A DNA stretch of 23,676 bases from Cyanobacteria bacterium Co-bin13 (GTDB lineage Bacteria > Cyanobacteriota > Cyanobacteriia > Phormidesmidales > Phormidesmidaceae), in contig JACVRP010000006.1 of NCBI GenBank assembly GCA_014534385.1, positions 1-23,676 on the forward strand, read 5' to 3'. A program made the position numbers and the translations under genes. The notes under the pieces were generated by a model that saw only the letters and a program-made list of their open reading frames with translations, was not told where the DNA came from and ran no database searches. Numbering within the stretch: the first letter of the stretch is position 1; every line of letters starts with the position of its first letter. Positions 22,698 to 23,676 of this stretch are shown piece by piece.

Positions 22698-23676
22698 CTA
22701 AGCTTTAGCAGCGACCTCAGGTGTCTTCGCAATGAGTCGCTCATAGGTTGCCCGCATTTTCAGACCTACCAGCACCTGGAACAGACCGCTGCCGTTGTTA
22801 GAACCCGGATATTCCCGGTGCTTCAGCAGCAGCTCGCTCATCTCACCGTAGTACTTGGTGGAGGTGTTGCTCAGGTGGCTCTCGATGTAGATCATCTCTT
22901 CGAGCCGATCGAACTGACCATCTACCTCCAGGACAGACACCTCGTTGCCGTAATAGGCATCGGGGCCGTAGTGCATGCGGATACCAGGGTAGGAGCAGGT
23001 CAGCTTACGACCACAGGGAATCCAGTCAATGGTGGAACCCTCGTCAAACAGGTAGACCGGGCTAAAGCCTTCAATGCCTTCCCGCTGAATCAGGCGCACC
23101 CGCAGGACCTTCTTCTCCTGGTCATCAGGGATGAGCTGGGTAGGCAGAATTTGAATGACCACATCGGCGTACTGCTTTTGCACGTCGATAAAGGCCTCAA
23201 AGTCAGGGCGGCGAGCGTTGATAGAGGCCAGCACGTCCTCGTAGCGGTGGCCGCGCTCGGCCATGTCGCGCTGAATCTTCCAGGCAATCTTGACTTCATC
23301 GCTGATATCGAGGTACACGCTGAAGTCAAGCAGCGCCCGCACGCGCTCGTCGTAGAGTGGATGTAGACCTTCAACCACAATCATGTGGTTGGGGTTTACC
23401 CGCTCAGGCGGGTCGATTTCGCCAGTCTCGTGGTTGTAAATTGGCTTATCAACAGGCTGCCCTTCCTTCAAAGCTTTGATTTGTTCGTACATCAAATCAA
23501 AGTTGTTGGCCTTGGGGTTCAGCGCTGTAACGCCCTGCTCCTTACGCTGCTTGCGGTCGAGGCTATGGTAGTCATCTAGGCAGATGACCGTCATAAACTC
23601 TTGGCCAAACAGGTCTTCAAGACGACGCAAAAAAGTAGATTTGCCGCATCCAGAGTCTCCGGCAACACCGATCAAA
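22698..23676 (-). CDS. prk: Phosphoribulokinase, N-terminus cut by the window edge
   Basis: The Calvin-cycle enzyme that phosphorylates ribulose 5-phosphate to ribulose 1,5-bisphosphate with ATP. The visible 326 codons start inside the protein: the first readable residues, LIGVAGDSGCGKST, are the P-loop, normally preceded by about 9 residues, so the true start lies beyond 23676. Cysteines sit in GDSGCGKS and VICLDDYHS, 22 residues apart. This matches the Cys19/Cys41 pair through which light, thioredoxin and CP12 control the cyanobacterial enzyme. A second pair is in PCGRKLTCSYPG. The conserved VEGLHPLYD follows family sequence. The C-terminus is complete, ending in an Ala/Lys tail, and a terminator follows at 22519-22549. 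Confidence 0.97.
   Translation of the reverse strand, partial: LIGVAGDSGCGKSTFLRRLEDLFGQEFMTVICLDDYHSLDRKQRKEQGVTALNPKANNFDLMYEQIKALKEGQPVDKPIYNHETGEIDPPERVNPNHMIVVEGLHPLYDERVRALLDFSVYLDISDEVKIAWKIQRDMAERGHRYEDVLASINARRPDFEAFIDVQKQYADVVIQILPTQLIPDDQEKKVLRVRLIQREGIEGFSPVYLFDEGSTIDWIPCGRKLTCSYPGIRMHYGPDAYYGNEVSVLEVDGQFDRLEEMIYIESHLSNTSTKYYGEMSELLLKHREYPGSNNGSGLFQVLVGLKMRATYERLIAKTPEVAAKA

Noticed and set aside
22584..23366. 260-codon open frame on the + strand opposite prk
   Set aside because: It is the complement of a strongly conserved phosphoribulokinase; the product has no recognisable motif.
1..23676. tRNA, rRNA, CRISPR array, prophage or transposase genes
   Set aside because: I looked for T-loop sequences, regular short repeats and transposase motifs on both strands and found none.

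Overview
The window looks cyanobacterial. The octamer GCGATCGC (HIP1) occurs at least 17 times in 23.7 kb (for example 171, 4398, 6251, 7121, 9252, 12748, 15802, 19414, 21848), where well under one is expected by chance. The right edge carries a phosphoribulokinase with the two redox cysteines of the photosynthetic enzyme, and 19771-22449 encodes a Cph2-like knotless phytochrome. Gene density and GC content suggest a free-living, possibly filamentous cyanobacterium of the Leptolyngbya/Nodosilinea type. That placement is inference.

Layout. 35-3673 (-) is a membrane-anchored hybrid histidine kinase with five PAS-type sensor units. 3866-4312 (+) is a small secreted protein with an internal helical repeat. 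4490-5074 (+) is a YdeI/OmdA-family protein, convergent with a seven-repeat TPR protein (5078-5914, -). Divergent from that is an aspartase-like lyase overlapping a SWIM zinc-finger gene by 4 bp (6074-8352, +). 8418-10221 (-) holds a Crp/Fnr-type regulator, a hairpin-rich spacer, a 72-residue charged protein and a single-domain response regulator. 10420-12653 (-) is a TetR regulator followed by a CrtI-type desaturase, with a 38-bp palindromic operator candidate just upstream. 12813-14196 (-) is a kinase-fold protein followed by a small membrane protein. A roughly 700-bp spacer then carries a MITE-like repeat. 14905-17059 (-) is ribF followed by a MoxR ATPase. 17551-22449 holds two c-di-GMP enzymes facing each other with 12 bp between their stop codons. 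22698-23676 (-) is prk, cut by the window edge, with a strong terminator behind it.

How the genes fit together. Signalling dominates: the hybrid kinase, receiver, Crp-like factor, kinase-fold protein, GGDEF/EAL pair and TPR scaffold are mixed with single metabolic genes (aspA-like, ribF, crtI, prk). The most interesting part is the photoreceptor-type GGDEF/EAL enzyme, whose tongue motif has Lys where Arg is usual, set tail to tail with a second GGDEF/EAL enzyme. Next are the TetR/CrtI pair with its operator, and the unplaced kinase-like gene with its small membrane partner. No tRNA, rRNA, CRISPR array, transposase or phage gene was seen.
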